Counted from the first letter of the stretch, positions 22,855-31,636 are shown. The stretch is 52,011 nt of DNA from Stenotrophomonas daejeonensis (GCF_001431505.1 NZ_LDJP01000074.1:1-52011), one strand, 5' to 3'. Notes: a model not told the origin generated them from the sequence alone. Numbers and translations: made by a program.

Positions 22855-25821
22855 TTACCAGTCCAGGCCGAAGGACAATTTGAAGGTGCGGGTCGCATAC
22901 TGGTCCCAGCTGTTGATCACGCCGGTATTCCAGTTGATGCCATAGCCGCCCCAATTGGTCCAGTTGAACACGTTGATCACGTCGGCACGGACCTTCAGCT
23001 TGAGGTCGGTGCCGGTATCCCAGGTCTTGGTCAGCGACATGTCGAACTGCTTGAAGCCGAGGTTGCCGTCCGGCTCCCAGCTGCGCGGGTGTTCGTAGCC
23101 GCCGGTGCCGTCGACGTCCCAGCGCTTGATCTTGCTGGCCAGGGTCAGCTTGCCGGACACGTTCATGCCCCACGGCAGGTCGGTGAAGCCGCTCATCACC
23201 AGCCGGTGGCGGGGCGCCCACGCACCGTCGTACCAGCCACCGCCCGGGAAGTACCAGCCGTACACCGGGTCCTTCTCGTGGATGTTCTGTTTGGCATCGG
23301 TGAAGGTATAGGCGACGTTGAAGTTCCACGGGCTCTCGGCCGTGTAGGGCTTGTCGGCGCTGAGCAGCAGCGCGTTGCTCTTCGACTCGAAGCCGTTGGT
23401 CGCCAGGATCAGCCCGCCCAGCCCCGGCGGGTTGGCGCCGCTCCACGGGCTGCCCGCATCGTTGTAGTAGCTGCCGTCGCCGCGGCGGTTGCCGCGCATG
23501 ATCAGCAGGCCGTTCTTGTAACGGATGTGCTGCAGGGTGGCCGAGGTGTTCCAGTCATGCCCCATCAGCGCGAAGGTGTTGCGCATGCCGAGGCTGATCT
23601 GGTCCGAGTACGGCGTCTTCAGGTCGTTGTCGAACATCCACACTTCGCGGCCGGCCTGCGACGAATCCACCAGCGACATCAGGTAGTCGCGGTCGAGCAG
23701 CTGCGTGCTCCAGTCCAGGCAGTCGCTGGCCGCCGGGTCGCAGGCGTGGCCGGGCGAGTTGATCTTGAACTCGCGGGTCGGGAACGTCGCCTTGGTCAGT
23801 TCCAGCTGCAGGTAGTCGAACAGGTTGCGGTCGTAGGAGCGGCCGATGCCGCCGAACAGCACGTGGCGTTCGTCGCCGGTGAAGTCGTAGGAGAAACCGA
23901 TGCGCGGCTGGATGGCATCCTTGAACGCCTTGCGGTTGTTGCCGGTGCTGATGAAACGGTTGATGTCGATGCCGCCCAGCGCCAGTGTCTGCGCATAGGT
24001 CTGGCCCGCCGCCGCGCCGTCCTGCGGGTCCTGGGTGGCGAGCGCGGCCAGCACGTCGGCATCGGTGGCGTAGTCCAGGTACGACGGGGTTTCCTCGTAG
24101 TCCCAGCGCAGGCCGAGGTTCAGGGTCAGGCGCTCGGTGACCTCCCAGTCGTCCTGGATGTAGAGGCCGAACTGCTTGTTCTTCGAGGTGACCGTGCCGC
24201 CGCTGGTGCCGGCCGCCGGGCTGCCGAAGCGGACGAAATACGGCACCGCCCCGCCCTGGTTGATGTCGTAGTAGAACTGCGGGTTGTAGGGCTGCTGCTC
24301 GGTGGTGTCCAGGTCCACCTGCTTGTACTTCACGCCGGCCTTGACGGTATGCCCTTCCCAGCCGAAGAAGGTGGTGTCGTTCTGGAACGACCAGCCCTTC
24401 TGGCCCTTGTCCTGCAGGCCGCCGTTGCCGGCGCCGATGCGGAAGATCTGCTTGCCGTCGTTGGACGAGCCATCGGTCAGCACCATGCCGTTGCCGTAGT
24501 TGGCCGGCGCCATGCTCCAGAACGCCTTCTCGTAGGTCAGGTGGGCGTCGTTGAGCCAGTTGGTGTTGGAGAACTGCCAGTGCAGGTCGTAGCGGTCCTC
24601 GTCGACGCCGGCGTCGGTGCCGTAGCTGCGCGCGCTCTGCCCGCCGACGTTGCCGATGTCGCTTTCCTCGCGGCGCTTGTAGCTCAGGTCGACCAGGTTC
24701 TCGTCGTTGATCGACCAGTCCAGCTTGCCGAAGTACAGGTCTTCCTTGAACGGCGTGCTGGCCGCGCCAAGCTGGTCGCGCCATGCCGGCGGCAGGTCCG
24801 CCGCGGCCCGGCCCTCGCCGGGGGTCAGGTCCTGCGGCGCGTTGTATTCCTTGGCCTCGTAGGTGACGAAGAAGTGCGCCTTGTCCTTGACGATCGGGCC
24901 GCCGAACGCCGCGCCGTACTGCTTCTCGCTGGAACGGGTCTTGCCGACGCCGTCCTTCTCGCTTTCGCGCGGCTCGCGCCAGTCCTGGTTGGTGTAGTCC
25001 CAGAAGAACGAGCCGGAGAAATCGTTGCCGCCGGAGCGGGTCGCCGCGGTCACCGCCGCCGAGCTGATCTGGTCGTACTCGGCCTTGTAGTTGGAGGTGA
25101 TGACCTTGTACTCGCCGATGGCCAGCTGCGGGAACGGATTGCCGCGGCTGGAATCCTGCCCGGTCAGGCCGCCCTGGGTGACGTAGTTCTTCTGGCCGAT
25201 GCCGTCGATGTAGACGTTGACGTTGTTGGCGCTCTGCACGCCGCCGCGCAGCTTGGTCGCGCCGTTGGACGGGTTCTGCTCGAAGCTCATGCCCGGCACG
25301 GTGTCGGCGAAGGCCAGGAAGTTGCGCGTGCCCTGCGGCAGCGCCTGGATCTGCTGCGGGGTGATGTAGGTGGCGATTTCCGAGGTGCGGGTCTCGATCG
25401 GCGCCTGCGCCGTCACCTGCACCGCATCCAGCGTGGTGGCCGCCCCGCCCTGCCCGCTTTCGGCGACGCCGCCGACGCCGAGGTTCATGGTCGCGGTCTG
25501 GCCCACCTGCACGGTGACGTTCTGGCTGCTGCTCGCGCCGCCGGCCTCGACGTCCACGCGGTAGGTGCCCGGCGGCAGGCCGGCCAGCGCGTAGTTGCCG
25601 CTGGCCGTGCTCTGCACGCTGCGGCTCAGGCCGGTGGCGAGGTTGGTGGCGGTCACCCGGGCCTGCCCGGCCGGCGCCGAATCGGCCATCACCTGGCCGC
25701 GGATGGTGGCGCCGGTGCTTTGCGCGAACGCGGGTGCGGCGCCCAGCAGCAGGCAACTGGCCAGCGCGCAGCTGAGCAGCTTGCGGGACGGACGGGTCTT
25801 GCGGGTGGTGTGACGGTTCAT
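22855..25821 (-). CDS. TonB-dependent receptor with N-terminal carboxypeptidase-regulatory-like domain
   Basis: This 988-residue outer-membrane receptor begins with a signal peptide (cleavage after AFA, about residue 33). A CarboxypepD_reg/CnaB-like beta-sandwich follows (about 36-115). Then come a TonB-box-like LDAVQVTA (131-138), a plug with LRGGVQSANNVNVYIDGI (about 195-215), and a long beta-barrel ending in aromatic FKLSFGLDW. This Oar-like architecture is common in xanthomonad sugar receptors. It would import an oligosaccharide across the outer membrane, powered by TonB. It lies 72 bp downstream of the LacI gene and 90 bp upstream of the hydrolase gene. No LacI operator was found directly in front of it, so it is probably transcribed from the lacI promoter. 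Confidence 0.93.
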   Translation of the reverse strand: MNRHTTRKTRPSRKLLSCALASCLLLGAAPAFAQSTGATIRGQVMADSAPAGQARVTATNLATGLSRSVQSTASGNYALAGLPPGTYRVDVEAGGASSSQNVTVQVGQTATMNLGVGGVAESGQGGAATTLDAVQVTAQAPIETRTSEIATYITPQQIQALPQGTRNFLAFADTVPGMSFEQNPSNGATKLRGGVQSANNVNVYIDGIGQKNYVTQGGLTGQDSSRGNPFPQLAIGEYKVITSNYKAEYDQISSAAVTAATRSGGNDFSGSFFWDYTNQDWREPRESEKDGVGKTRSSEKQYGAAFGGPIVKDKAHFFVTYEAKEYNAPQDLTPGEGRAAADLPPAWRDQLGAASTPFKEDLYFGKLDWSINDENLVDLSYKRREESDIGNVGGQSARSYGTDAGVDEDRYDLHWQFSNTNWLNDAHLTYEKAFWSMAPANYGNGMVLTDGSSNDGKQIFRIGAGNGGLQDKGQKGWSFQNDTTFFGWEGHTVKAGVKYKQVDLDTTEQQPYNPQFYYDINQGGAVPYFVRFGSPAAGTSGGTVTSKNKQFGLYIQDDWEVTERLTLNLGLRWDYEETPSYLDYATDADVLAALATQDPQDGAAAGQTYAQTLALGGIDINRFISTGNNRKAFKDAIQPRIGFSYDFTGDERHVLFGGIGRSYDRNLFDYLQLELTKATFPTREFKINSPGHACDPAASDCLDWSTQLLDRDYLMSLVDSSQAGREVWMFDNDLKTPYSDQISLGMRNTFALMGHDWNTSATLQHIRYKNGLLIMRGNRRGDGSYYNDAGSPWSGANPPGLGGLILATNGFESKSNALLLSADKPYTAESPWNFNVAYTFTDAKQNIHEKDPVYGWYFPGGGWYDGAWAPRHRLVMSGFTDLPWGMNVSGKLTLASKIKRWDVDGTGGYEHPRSWEPDGNLGFKQFDMSLTKTWDTGTDLKLKVRADVINVFNWTNWGGYGINWNTGVINSWDQYATRTFKLSFGLDW

Positions 25822-25893
25822 GTGCTGCTCTCCGGGTGCGGCAGCAGGGCTGCCATTCGGTTCGGTGGTGCGGTGCCCTTGGCGGGCACCGGC

Positions 25894-26913
25894 TCAGGGC
25901 GGTCCCTGGACAGCCGTCGAGTCGCGCGTGACCAGGGTTGGAACCAGCGTCGCGGCGGGGACGGGCGGCATCGCTGCGCCATCGTCGATCAACTGCAGCA
26001 GGTGCGAGGTCGCCCGCTCGCCGAGATCGGCAATGCTGATCCGCATCGTGGTCAATGACGGGTGAACGAAACGTGCCAGCGGGATATCGTCGAAGCCGGC
26101 CAGCGCCACCTGCGCGGGCACCTTCACCCCGGCCTGGTTGAAGGCGTACAGGCAGCCGAGCGCCATCATGTCGTTGGCCGCGAACACCGCATCGGGCAGC
26201 GGCCCGTCCTGCAGCAGCGCCAGCCCGGCGCGGTGCCCGGAGGCCTCGTCGAAGCCGCCGGGCAGCACCCGGCCTTCCGCGTCCACGCCTGCCGCGGCCA
26301 TCGCATCGCGGAAGCCGCGCAGGCGCCCGCGGGCGTCGTGGTTGTGGCCGGGGCCGGCGATGAAGGCGATGCGGCGGTGGCCGAGGTCGAGCAGATGGCG
26401 GGTCATGGCCATCGCGCCGGCATGGTCGTCGATCCCGAACACCGGGTATTGCCCGTCCGGCATCGGCGTGTTGATCAGCACCGTGGGCAGCGCCGGCAGG
26501 TTGTCCACCAGGAAACCGGGGGCGGCGGTGCCCGGCGACATGACCAGCAGGCCATCGACCCGCCCGCGCATGGCCTGCAATGCGGCGCCCTGCTGCTCCG
26601 GATCGCCGTGGTAGCTGGATACCAGCAGGTGCCGGCGGTGCGCGCGCGCCACGCCGTCGATGCCGCGCATCAGTTCGGAAAAGAATTCGCCGTGCAGGTC
26701 CGGCAGCACCAGGCCGAGGGTCTGGGTACTGCGGCTGCTCAGGCTGCGCGCGGCGGCATGCGGGGTGTAGCGCAGCCGGCGGGCCACCTCCAGCACCGTC
26801 TGACGCACCGGCGCGGCGACGTTGTCATGGCCGTTGAGCGCGCGCGACACGGTGGCGACCGAGACGTTCGCCTCGCGGGCAACGTCCTTGATGGTGATTG
26901 CCGGTTTCGCCAC
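25894..26913 (-). CDS. LacI-family transcriptional regulator of the sugar operon
   Basis: This 339-residue repressor has an N-terminal LacI helix-turn-helix (ITIKDVAREANVSVATVSRALNG, about residues 6-28) and hinge helix (AARSLSSRSTQTLGLVLPD). A periplasmic-binding-like sugar-sensing domain follows (about 62-335; VFAANDMMALGCL, ALAGFDDIPLARFVHPSLTT). The start is GTG 26913 with GGAGGG nine bases upstream. It heads the operon. Two operator-like sequences lie 35-70 bp upstream of the start, so it probably represses itself and all downstream genes until an oligosaccharide ligand is bound. Confidence 0.93.
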   Translation of the reverse strand: MAKPAITIKDVAREANVSVATVSRALNGHDNVAAPVRQTVLEVARRLRYTPHAAARSLSSRSTQTLGLVLPDLHGEFFSELMRGIDGVARAHRRHLLVSSYHGDPEQQGAALQAMRGRVDGLLVMSPGTAAPGFLVDNLPALPTVLINTPMPDGQYPVFGIDDHAGAMAMTRHLLDLGHRRIAFIAGPGHNHDARGRLRGFRDAMAAAGVDAEGRVLPGGFDEASGHRAGLALLQDGPLPDAVFAANDMMALGCLYAFNQAGVKVPAQVALAGFDDIPLARFVHPSLTTMRISIADLGERATSHLLQLIDDGAAMPPVPAATLVPTLVTRDSTAVQGPP

Positions 26914-26947
26914 CGCTGTGCCCTCCGCAGGCCGGGGTCGCGGCGAC

Positions 26948-26983
26948 TGTAATCGTTTCCAATGCAGGTTGTAAACGATTCGT
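26948..26983 (-). promoter_or_regulatory. Two LacI-type operators in front of the sugar operon
   Basis: TGTAATCGTTTCCA (26948-26961) fits the LacI-family consensus TGnAAnCGnTTnCA at every fixed position. A second copy, TGTAAACGATTCGT (26970-26983), fits except for the last two bases. Their central CG steps are 22 bp apart, about two helical turns. A TTTACA on the minus strand overlaps the second copy and could act as a -35 box. Confidence 0.75.
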
Positions 26984-27053
26984 TACACGCTGAAGTCACG
27001 AGGAGGACGCATTTTGTCCTGACAAGGACAAATCTGTCTCTCCCTCGCGGACC

Positions 27054-27121
27054 GTGGATGCGGGGCTTGTCGCATGACGCTCTCCCGGCAAAGCGCCATG
27101 CGGGGCGAGCCCCGCATCTAC
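27054..27121. repeat. GTAG-family REP, copy 1 downstream of bolA
   Basis: The element starts GTGGATGCGGGG and ends GCCCCGCATCTAC. The first hairpin is damaged (TTGTCGCATG), whereas the second, GCGGGG-CGAG-CCCCGC, is intact. A central ACGCTCTCCCGGCAAAGC links them, as in the other copies. Confidence 0.8.
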
Positions 27122-27132
27122 AAGATTGCTTC

Positions 27133-27201
27133 GCAGGTGCCGGGCTTGCCCGGCACGGGTTTTCCCGGGAATGCCCCATGCGGGGCAAGCCCCGCATCTA
27201 C
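27133..27201. repeat. GTAG-family REP, copy 2 downstream of bolA
   Basis: Starts GCAGGTGCCGGG (GCAG in place of GTAG), hairpin GTGCCGGG-CTTG-CCCGGCAC, then hairpin ATGCGGGG-CAAG-CCCCGCAT and CTAC. It lies 11 bp from copy 1 and 8 bp from the bolA stop. Confidence 0.85.
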
Positions 27202-27209
27202 AAGACAGG

Positions 27210-27482
27210 TCAGGTCCCCGCTTCCGCCGGGGTCTGCGCCTTGATCGCCAGCGCATGGATATCGGTCTGCATCATCTCGCCAAGGGCCGCGTAGACCGCG
27301 CGGTGGCGCGCCAGCGGCGCCTTGCCGGCGAAGGCCTCGCTGACGATGCTGACGTTGAAATGCCCACGCCCGTCGCGTGCGCCGGCATGGCCGGCGTGGC
27401 GGTGGCTGTCGTCCTCCACTTCCAGCCGTTGCGGCGCGAAGGCCGCGCGCAGGGCCGCCTCGATCCGCTCCACCCGGCTCAC
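27210..27482 (-). CDS. bolA: BolA-family protein
   Basis: This small protein (90 residues) has the BolA fold: [31 protein letters not shown] at the N-terminus, then [32 protein letters not shown] and [10 protein letters not shown]. BolA proteins work with monothiol glutaredoxins in iron-sulfur trafficking, and some act as regulators; the conserved histidines in SHRHAGH and the HALAIK segment fit this. The start is GTG 27482, overlapping the TGA of yciI in GTGA, so translation is coupled. Two REPs follow the stop. Confidence 0.9.
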   Translation of the reverse strand: MSRVERIEAALRAAFAPQRLEVEDDSHRHAGHAGARDGRGHFNVSIVSEAFAGKAPLARHRAVYAALGEMMQTDIHALAIKAQTPAEAGT

Positions 27483-27778
27483 GGCAGCACCTTGCGGAAC
27501 GGGCGCACGTCCACGCGGTGGTAGACGCCGGCGGCAACGTAGGGGTCGGCATCGGCCCAGGCGCGGGCGGCGGCCAGGTCGTCGAAGCTGGCGATCACCA
27601 CGCTGCCGCTGAAGCCGGCCTCGCCGGGGTCCTCGGCGTCGATGGCCGGGCACGGGCCGGCCAGCAGCAGCCTGCCCTCGTCCAGCAGCGCCTGCAGCCG
27701 TTCCAAATGGGCGGCCCTTGCCTGCATGCGCGCGGCCAGCACCTGCTCGCCGTCATGCCCTTCGATCACGTACCACAC
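27479..27778 (-). CDS. YciI family protein
   Basis: This 99-residue protein matches the YCII domain: [45 protein letters not shown], then [42 protein letters not shown]. The conserved histidine in RAAHLERL and the aspartate in ADADPY are present. The biochemical role of the family is unclear. The start is GTG 27778 with GGAG nine bases upstream. It is coupled to bolA downstream, a pairing common in gammaproteobacteria. Confidence 0.85.
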   Translation of the reverse strand: MWYVIEGHDGEQVLAARMQARAAHLERLQALLDEGRLLLAGPCPAIDAEDPGEAGFSGSVVIASFDDLAAARAWADADPYVAAGVYHRVDVRPFRKVLP

Positions 27779-28128
27779 CGGTCCACTCTCCTTGCCACTG
27801 ATGAATGCGAAGGTGGCCAGTCTAGCGCCAAGGCTGGACACCGGCGGCCCGGGGCGATTACTCTTTGCAGCATTGCACGCAGCCGGCCCGTAGCGGCCCG
27901 GTGCGGCGGCAGGCAAGGCCACCGCCGTCCGACCGTTCCGCCTCCCTCCCCGGCCTGCGTATGACGACCTCCTCGTGATGACGTTGCCGCATTGACCCAG
28001 CGGCATGTCGCGTTGTTGATGTGCACGCGCGCCGGCCGGTGCGCACGATTCGCAATTGCTGAAGGCAGGACCCTGCTCCGGGCGGGAACCCGGAACACAT
28101 AAGGCTCGCAACACCCGATGTCGCCCTG
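27779..28128. other. Spacer between divergent yciI and scpA, no gene recognised
   Basis: The 350 bp should hold the divergent promoters of yciI-bolA and scpA-scpB-rluB. It includes GGGCGATTACTCTTTGC near 27853 and a hairpin CCGGGCGGGAACCCGG near 28077. I found no convincing small ORF, tRNA, REP or strong -35/-10 pair. The scpA start at 28129 has no clear Shine-Dalgarno. Confidence 0.5.
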
Positions 28129-29037
28129 ATGACTTCCGAACTCGCGTCCGTCGCGAACCCGCCAGCGCCGCCCACCGTTCCGCAGCAGCAGGAAATGCCG
28201 CTGGCGGTGGTGCATGGCCAGCCGGTACTGCAGATCCCGCAGGACTTGTACATCCCGCCGGATGCGCTGGAAGTCATCCTCGACGCCTTCGAGGGCCCGC
28301 TGGACCTGCTGCTGTACCTGATCCGCCGGCAGAACCTGGACATCCTCGACATCCCGGTGGCCGAGATCACCAAGCAGTACGTCGAGTACATCAACGTCAT
28401 GCAGGAGCTGCGCTTCGAGCTGGCGGCCGAGTACCTGGTGATGGCCGCGATGCTGGCCGAGATCAAGTCGCGGATGCTGCTGCCGCGCCCGCCCAGCGAG
28501 GACGGCGAGGAAGCCGACCCGCGCGCCGAGCTGGTGCGGCGCCTGCAGGAGTACGAGCGCTTCAAGCAGGCCGCCGAGGACATCGACGCCCTGCCCCGGC
28601 AGGACCGCGACACCACGCTGGCGCATGCCTTCGTGCCCGACCGCGCCACGGTGAAGCTGCCGCCGCCGGTGGACCTGAAGGAAATGCTGCTGGCCCTGCA
28701 CGACGTGCTCAAGCGCGCCGAGCTGTTCAGCGGCCACGCGATCAAGCGCGAGGCGCTGAGCGTGCGCCAGCGCATGGGCGACGTGCTGGAGCTGCTGGAG
28801 GACGGCAAGTTTCAGCGCTTCGAGAGCCTGTTCACCGCCGAGGAAGGCAAGCTCGGCGTGCTGGTGACCTTCCTGGCGCTGCTGGAGCTGGCCAAGGAGC
28901 AGTTGCTGGACATCGTGCAGGAGGCACCGCTGGCGCCGATCTACGTGAAGTCGCTGGCTTCCGGCAACACCAACGCGCCGCTGCAGTTTTCGAGCGAATT
29001 CGATGATGGCGAATTCGACAACAACGACGCACCCTGA
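28129..29037 (+). CDS. scpA: Segregation and condensation protein A
   Basis: ScpA is the kleisin that bridges the SMC heads. The 302 residues contain the N-terminal kleisin domain ([42 protein letters not shown], about residues 47-88), the helical [21 protein letters not shown] segment, and the C-terminal winged helix (about 215-285; [27 protein letters not shown]). An extra N-terminal 40 residues, rich in proline and glutamine, precede the domain. scpB follows after 24 bp. The ATPase gene smc is at the start of this window. Confidence 0.95.
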   Translation: MTSELASVANPPAPPTVPQQQEMPLAVVHGQPVLQIPQDLYIPPDALEVILDAFEGPLDLLLYLIRRQNLDILDIPVAEITKQYVEYINVMQELRFELAAEYLVMAAMLAEIKSRMLLPRPPSEDGEEADPRAELVRRLQEYERFKQAAEDIDALPRQDRDTTLAHAFVPDRATVKLPPPVDLKEMLLALHDVLKRAELFSGHAIKREALSVRQRMGDVLELLEDGKFQRFESLFTAEEGKLGVLVTFLALLELAKEQLLDIVQEAPLAPIYVKSLASGNTNAPLQFSSEFDDGEFDNNDAP

Positions 29038-29061
29038 GCCCAACCCCGACTCATCCGACGC

Positions 29062-29913
29062 ATGGATCAAGCACTGATAAACCGCATCGTCGAAGGCGCG
29101 CTGCTGGCGTCCAGCCAGCCGTTGACGCTGGCGCAGTTGCAGGAGCTGTTCCCGGAGGAGCAGCCGGCGCCGCCGGGCAGCATCGAACGCGCGTTGGAGC
29201 AACTGCGCGAGGCCTGCGACGGGCGCGGCGTGGAACTGGTCGAGGTCGCCTCCGGCTTCCGCTACCAGGTCACCCGCGAGGTGCATGGCTGGGTCAGCCG
29301 CCTGTGGACCGAGCGCAAGACCCGTTACACCCGCGCCACGCTGGAAACGCTGGCGCTGATCGCCTATCGCCAGCCCATCACCCGCGGCGAGATCGAGCAG
29401 GTGCGTGGCGTGGCGGTCAGCAGCAACATCATCCAGGCGCTGGAAGAGCGCGAGTGGATCCGCGTGGTCGGCCACCGCGACGTGCCGGGCCGGCCGGCGC
29501 TGTTTGGCACCACCCGCGGCTTCCTCGATTATTTCGGCCTGAAGCGGCTGGACGAACTGCCGCCGCTGTCCGAACTGCGCGACATCGGCGAGCTGGAACC
29601 GCAGTTGCCGCTGGGCGACGACGGCCAGCCGGCCGCGCCGCTGGCCGCCGGCGCGGGTACGCCGGAAGACGCCGGCACGGACACCGACGCCACAGGTCAA
29701 GCCGATGGCGATACCGAGGCCACCCCGCCCGCCGGGGATGCCGATGAAGACACCGCCCCCACGGGCGAACCCGACGCCGCGCCGGGAGAGCGCGCGGCGG
29801 AAGTGGAAGACACCGGAAACAACGCCGTCGCGACGACGACCGTGGCTGTTGACGAAGCCGATCCCGAACCAGAGGCCGAGCAGACAGATGCCGGCCGGAG
29901 CCAAACAGAATGA
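29062..29913 (+). CDS. scpB: Segregation and condensation protein B
   Basis: ScpB is the dimeric winged-helix subunit of condensin. Tandem winged helices occupy about residues 5-180 (NRIVEGALLASSQPLTLAQLQELF; YTRATLETLALIAYRQPITRGEIEQVRGVAVSSNIIQALEEREWIRVVGHRDVPGRPALFGTTRGFLDYFGLKRLDELPPL). The last 95 or so residues are an acidic, Ala/Asp/Glu/Thr-rich low-complexity tail absent from shorter homologues, giving 283 residues against a usual 190 or so. The stop overlaps the rluB ATG by four bases (ATGA). Confidence 0.95.
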   Translation: MDQALINRIVEGALLASSQPLTLAQLQELFPEEQPAPPGSIERALEQLREACDGRGVELVEVASGFRYQVTREVHGWVSRLWTERKTRYTRATLETLALIAYRQPITRGEIEQVRGVAVSSNIIQALEEREWIRVVGHRDVPGRPALFGTTRGFLDYFGLKRLDELPPLSELRDIGELEPQLPLGDDGQPAAPLAAGAGTPEDAGTDTDATGQADGDTEATPPAGDADEDTAPTGEPDAAPGERAAEVEDTGNNAVATTTVAVDEADPEPEAEQTDAGRSQTE

Positions 29914-31478
29914 GTGACACCCCCCGCAAGCTGTCGTTGAACAAGCTCTCGCTCAAGCGCGAAGCCGCCGCCGAACAGCCCAGGCTGGAAGAACGCCTGC
30001 ACAAGGTGCTGGCGCAGGCCGGCCTCGGCTCGCGCCGCGCGCTGGAACAGCGCATCGCCGACGGCCTGGTCAAGGTCAACGGCGAAGTCGCGCAGACCGG
30101 CATGTCGGTCAAGAGCGGCGACAGGATCGACCTCGACGGCCGCAGCTTCGTCGCCAGCGCGCTGACCGAGCCGGCGCGCGTGCTGATCTACAACAAGCCC
30201 GAAGGCGAAGTGACCACCCGCGAGGACCCCGAAGGCCGCCCGACCGTGTTCGAGGCGCTGCCGACGCTCAAGGGCGCCCGCTGGATCGCCATCGGCCGCC
30301 TCGACATCAACACCACCGGCCTGCTGCTGCTGACCACCGACGGCGAGCTGGCCAACGCGATGATGCACCCGTCCTTCGAGGTCGAGCGCGAATACGTGGT
30401 GCGCGTGCGCGCCCCGGAAGGCCAGGAGAAGGTGCCGGACAACATCGTCGACCGCCTCGCCCGCGGCGTGGCGCTGGAAGACGGCCCGGCCAGGTTCGAC
30501 GAGATCGAGCGCATCGGCGGCACCGACTCGCACGACTGGTTCCGCGTGGTGGTCAAGGAAGGCCGCAACCGCGAGGTGCGCCGACTGTGGGAGTCGCAGG
30601 GCTGCCAGGTCAGCCGCCTCAAGCGTACCCGCTACGGCAAGGTCGGCCTGCCGCAGCCACTGCTGCGCGGCCAGTCGCAGGAACTGCCGGCCGCCCAGGT
30701 CGAGGCACTGCGCGCCGAGCTGAAGCTGGAGGAAGGCACGCCGTCGGCGCTGACCCTGCAGCCGGTGATCGGCCAGCGCAGGGCGGCCAAGACCACCGTG
30801 CGCGTCGGCCGCGAGGGCGGCCACGGCAATGCCTACGTCAACGGCCACAACACCGCCGACGAAGGCCGCGAGCTGCGGCGCTTCGACAACGTGCGCGAGG
30901 ACCGCGGCCGTGGCCGCGGCAAGGGCGGCTTCAAGGGCGGCCTGACCGTCAGCGGCGAAGCGGCGGCCAAGCAGTCGCAGAAGCCGTTCAAGCAGCGCAA
31001 GGTCAAGGGTGACCGCAGCCTGCCGGAAGGCAACCCGGCCGCATTCCGTACCTGGTACGTGCCCGAGGGCGTGAGCACCGGCCCCAGCGGCCACCGCAAC
31101 GCCGGTCCCGGCGCACGCGGCACTGGCCGTCCGGGTGGCGGCAAGGGTGGCAAGCCCGGTGCCGGTGGCGGCCAGAGCCGTGGCGGCTTCGCCGGTCAGG
31201 GCCAAGGCCAAGGCAAGGGGCGCGGCCCCGGCGCCGCAGCCGGTGCGCAGCAGGGCCAGCGCAAGCATCCCTATGGGCATCCGGGCAATGCCCCGAGCTT
31301 CCCGTCCGACCATGCCACCCCGGCGTTCAGCCCGTATGGCGCGCGCCCGGCGGGCGGTCGTCCCGGCGGCGGAAATCGTGGCCCGGGTGGCCCGCGCGGC
31401 GGCAACCGCCCGAGTGGCGGTCCCGGTGGCCGTCCGCCGGGTGGCGGCAATCGCCGCGGCGGCCCGCGCGGCGGTTGA
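29910..31478 (+). CDS. rluB: 23S rRNA pseudouridine synthase RluB with long Gly/Arg-rich tail
   Basis: RluB isomerises uridine 2605 of 23S rRNA. The N-terminus has an S4 RNA-binding domain (about 26-75; RLHKVLAQAGLGSRRALEQRIADGLVKVNG). The catalytic domain has Asp132 in GRLDINTTGLLLLT, VLIYNKPEGE (91-100) and NREVRRLWESQG. Enzyme homology ends near residue 255. The remaining 260 or so residues are low-complexity, first mixed and then almost entirely Gly, Arg, Pro and Gln (about 385-522). Such basic tails also occur in other xanthomonad RluB proteins and probably bind RNA. Two terminators follow downstream. Confidence 0.93.
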   Translation: MSDTPRKLSLNKLSLKREAAAEQPRLEERLHKVLAQAGLGSRRALEQRIADGLVKVNGEVAQTGMSVKSGDRIDLDGRSFVASALTEPARVLIYNKPEGEVTTREDPEGRPTVFEALPTLKGARWIAIGRLDINTTGLLLLTTDGELANAMMHPSFEVEREYVVRVRAPEGQEKVPDNIVDRLARGVALEDGPARFDEIERIGGTDSHDWFRVVVKEGRNREVRRLWESQGCQVSRLKRTRYGKVGLPQPLLRGQSQELPAAQVEALRAELKLEEGTPSALTLQPVIGQRRAAKTTVRVGREGGHGNAYVNGHNTADEGRELRRFDNVREDRGRGRGKGGFKGGLTVSGEAAAKQSQKPFKQRKVKGDRSLPEGNPAAFRTWYVPEGVSTGPSGHRNAGPGARGTGRPGGGKGGKPGAGGGQSRGGFAGQGQGQGKGRGPGAAAGAQQGQRKHPYGHPGNAPSFPSDHATPAFSPYGARPAGGRPGGGNRGPGGPRGGNRPSGGPGGRPPGGGNRRGGPRGG

Positions 31479-31489
31479 TCCGCATGCGG

Positions 31490-31517
31490 AACGAAGCCCC
31501 GGAAACGGGGCTTCGTT
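31490..31517 (+). terminator. Rho-independent terminator of scpA-scpB-rluB
   Basis: A perfect 12-bp stem, AACGAAGCCCCG (31490-31501) with CGGGGCTTCGTT (31506-31517), a GAAA loop and a following TTC, 11 bp after the rluB stop. Confidence 0.85.
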
Positions 31518-31539
31518 TCATGCATTTGCTTCTGTGTTT

Positions 31540-31608
31540 GCAGGAGCGACGTCAGTCGCGACGAAGCTTTTCCGGTGAAGTTCCGGTCGCGACTGACGTC
31601 GCTCCTAC
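31540..31608. repeat. GTAG-family REP inverted pair
   Basis: Arms 31540-31562 (GCAGGAGCGACGTCAG...) and 31586-31608 (...ACGTCGCTCCTAC) are inverted with a single mismatch, in the GCAG/GTAG head. The centre, AAGCTTTTCCGGTGAAGTTCC, resembles the middle of the 18092-18162 copy. Confidence 0.85.
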
Positions 31609-31636
31609 AAAAGCACAAATAGAGAGCCGTGAACGA

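Noticed and set aside
19891-26058. An open frame of 2055 codons on the plus strand opposite the sugar operon
   Set aside because: It runs antisense to seven well-supported genes and its translation is compositionally biased with no domain. Long antisense frames are a normal by-product of high GC and few stop codons.
27054-27201. Closely spaced palindromes considered as a CRISPR array
   Set aside because: Only two units with imperfect hairpins and no spacers of constant length. They match the dispersed GTAG REPs found elsewhere in the window.
27779-28128. Search for a tRNA, small RNA or short ORF in the longest spacer
   Set aside because: No cloverleaf, no convincing start with ribosome binding site, and no terminator were found. 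A small RNA cannot be excluded without transcript data.
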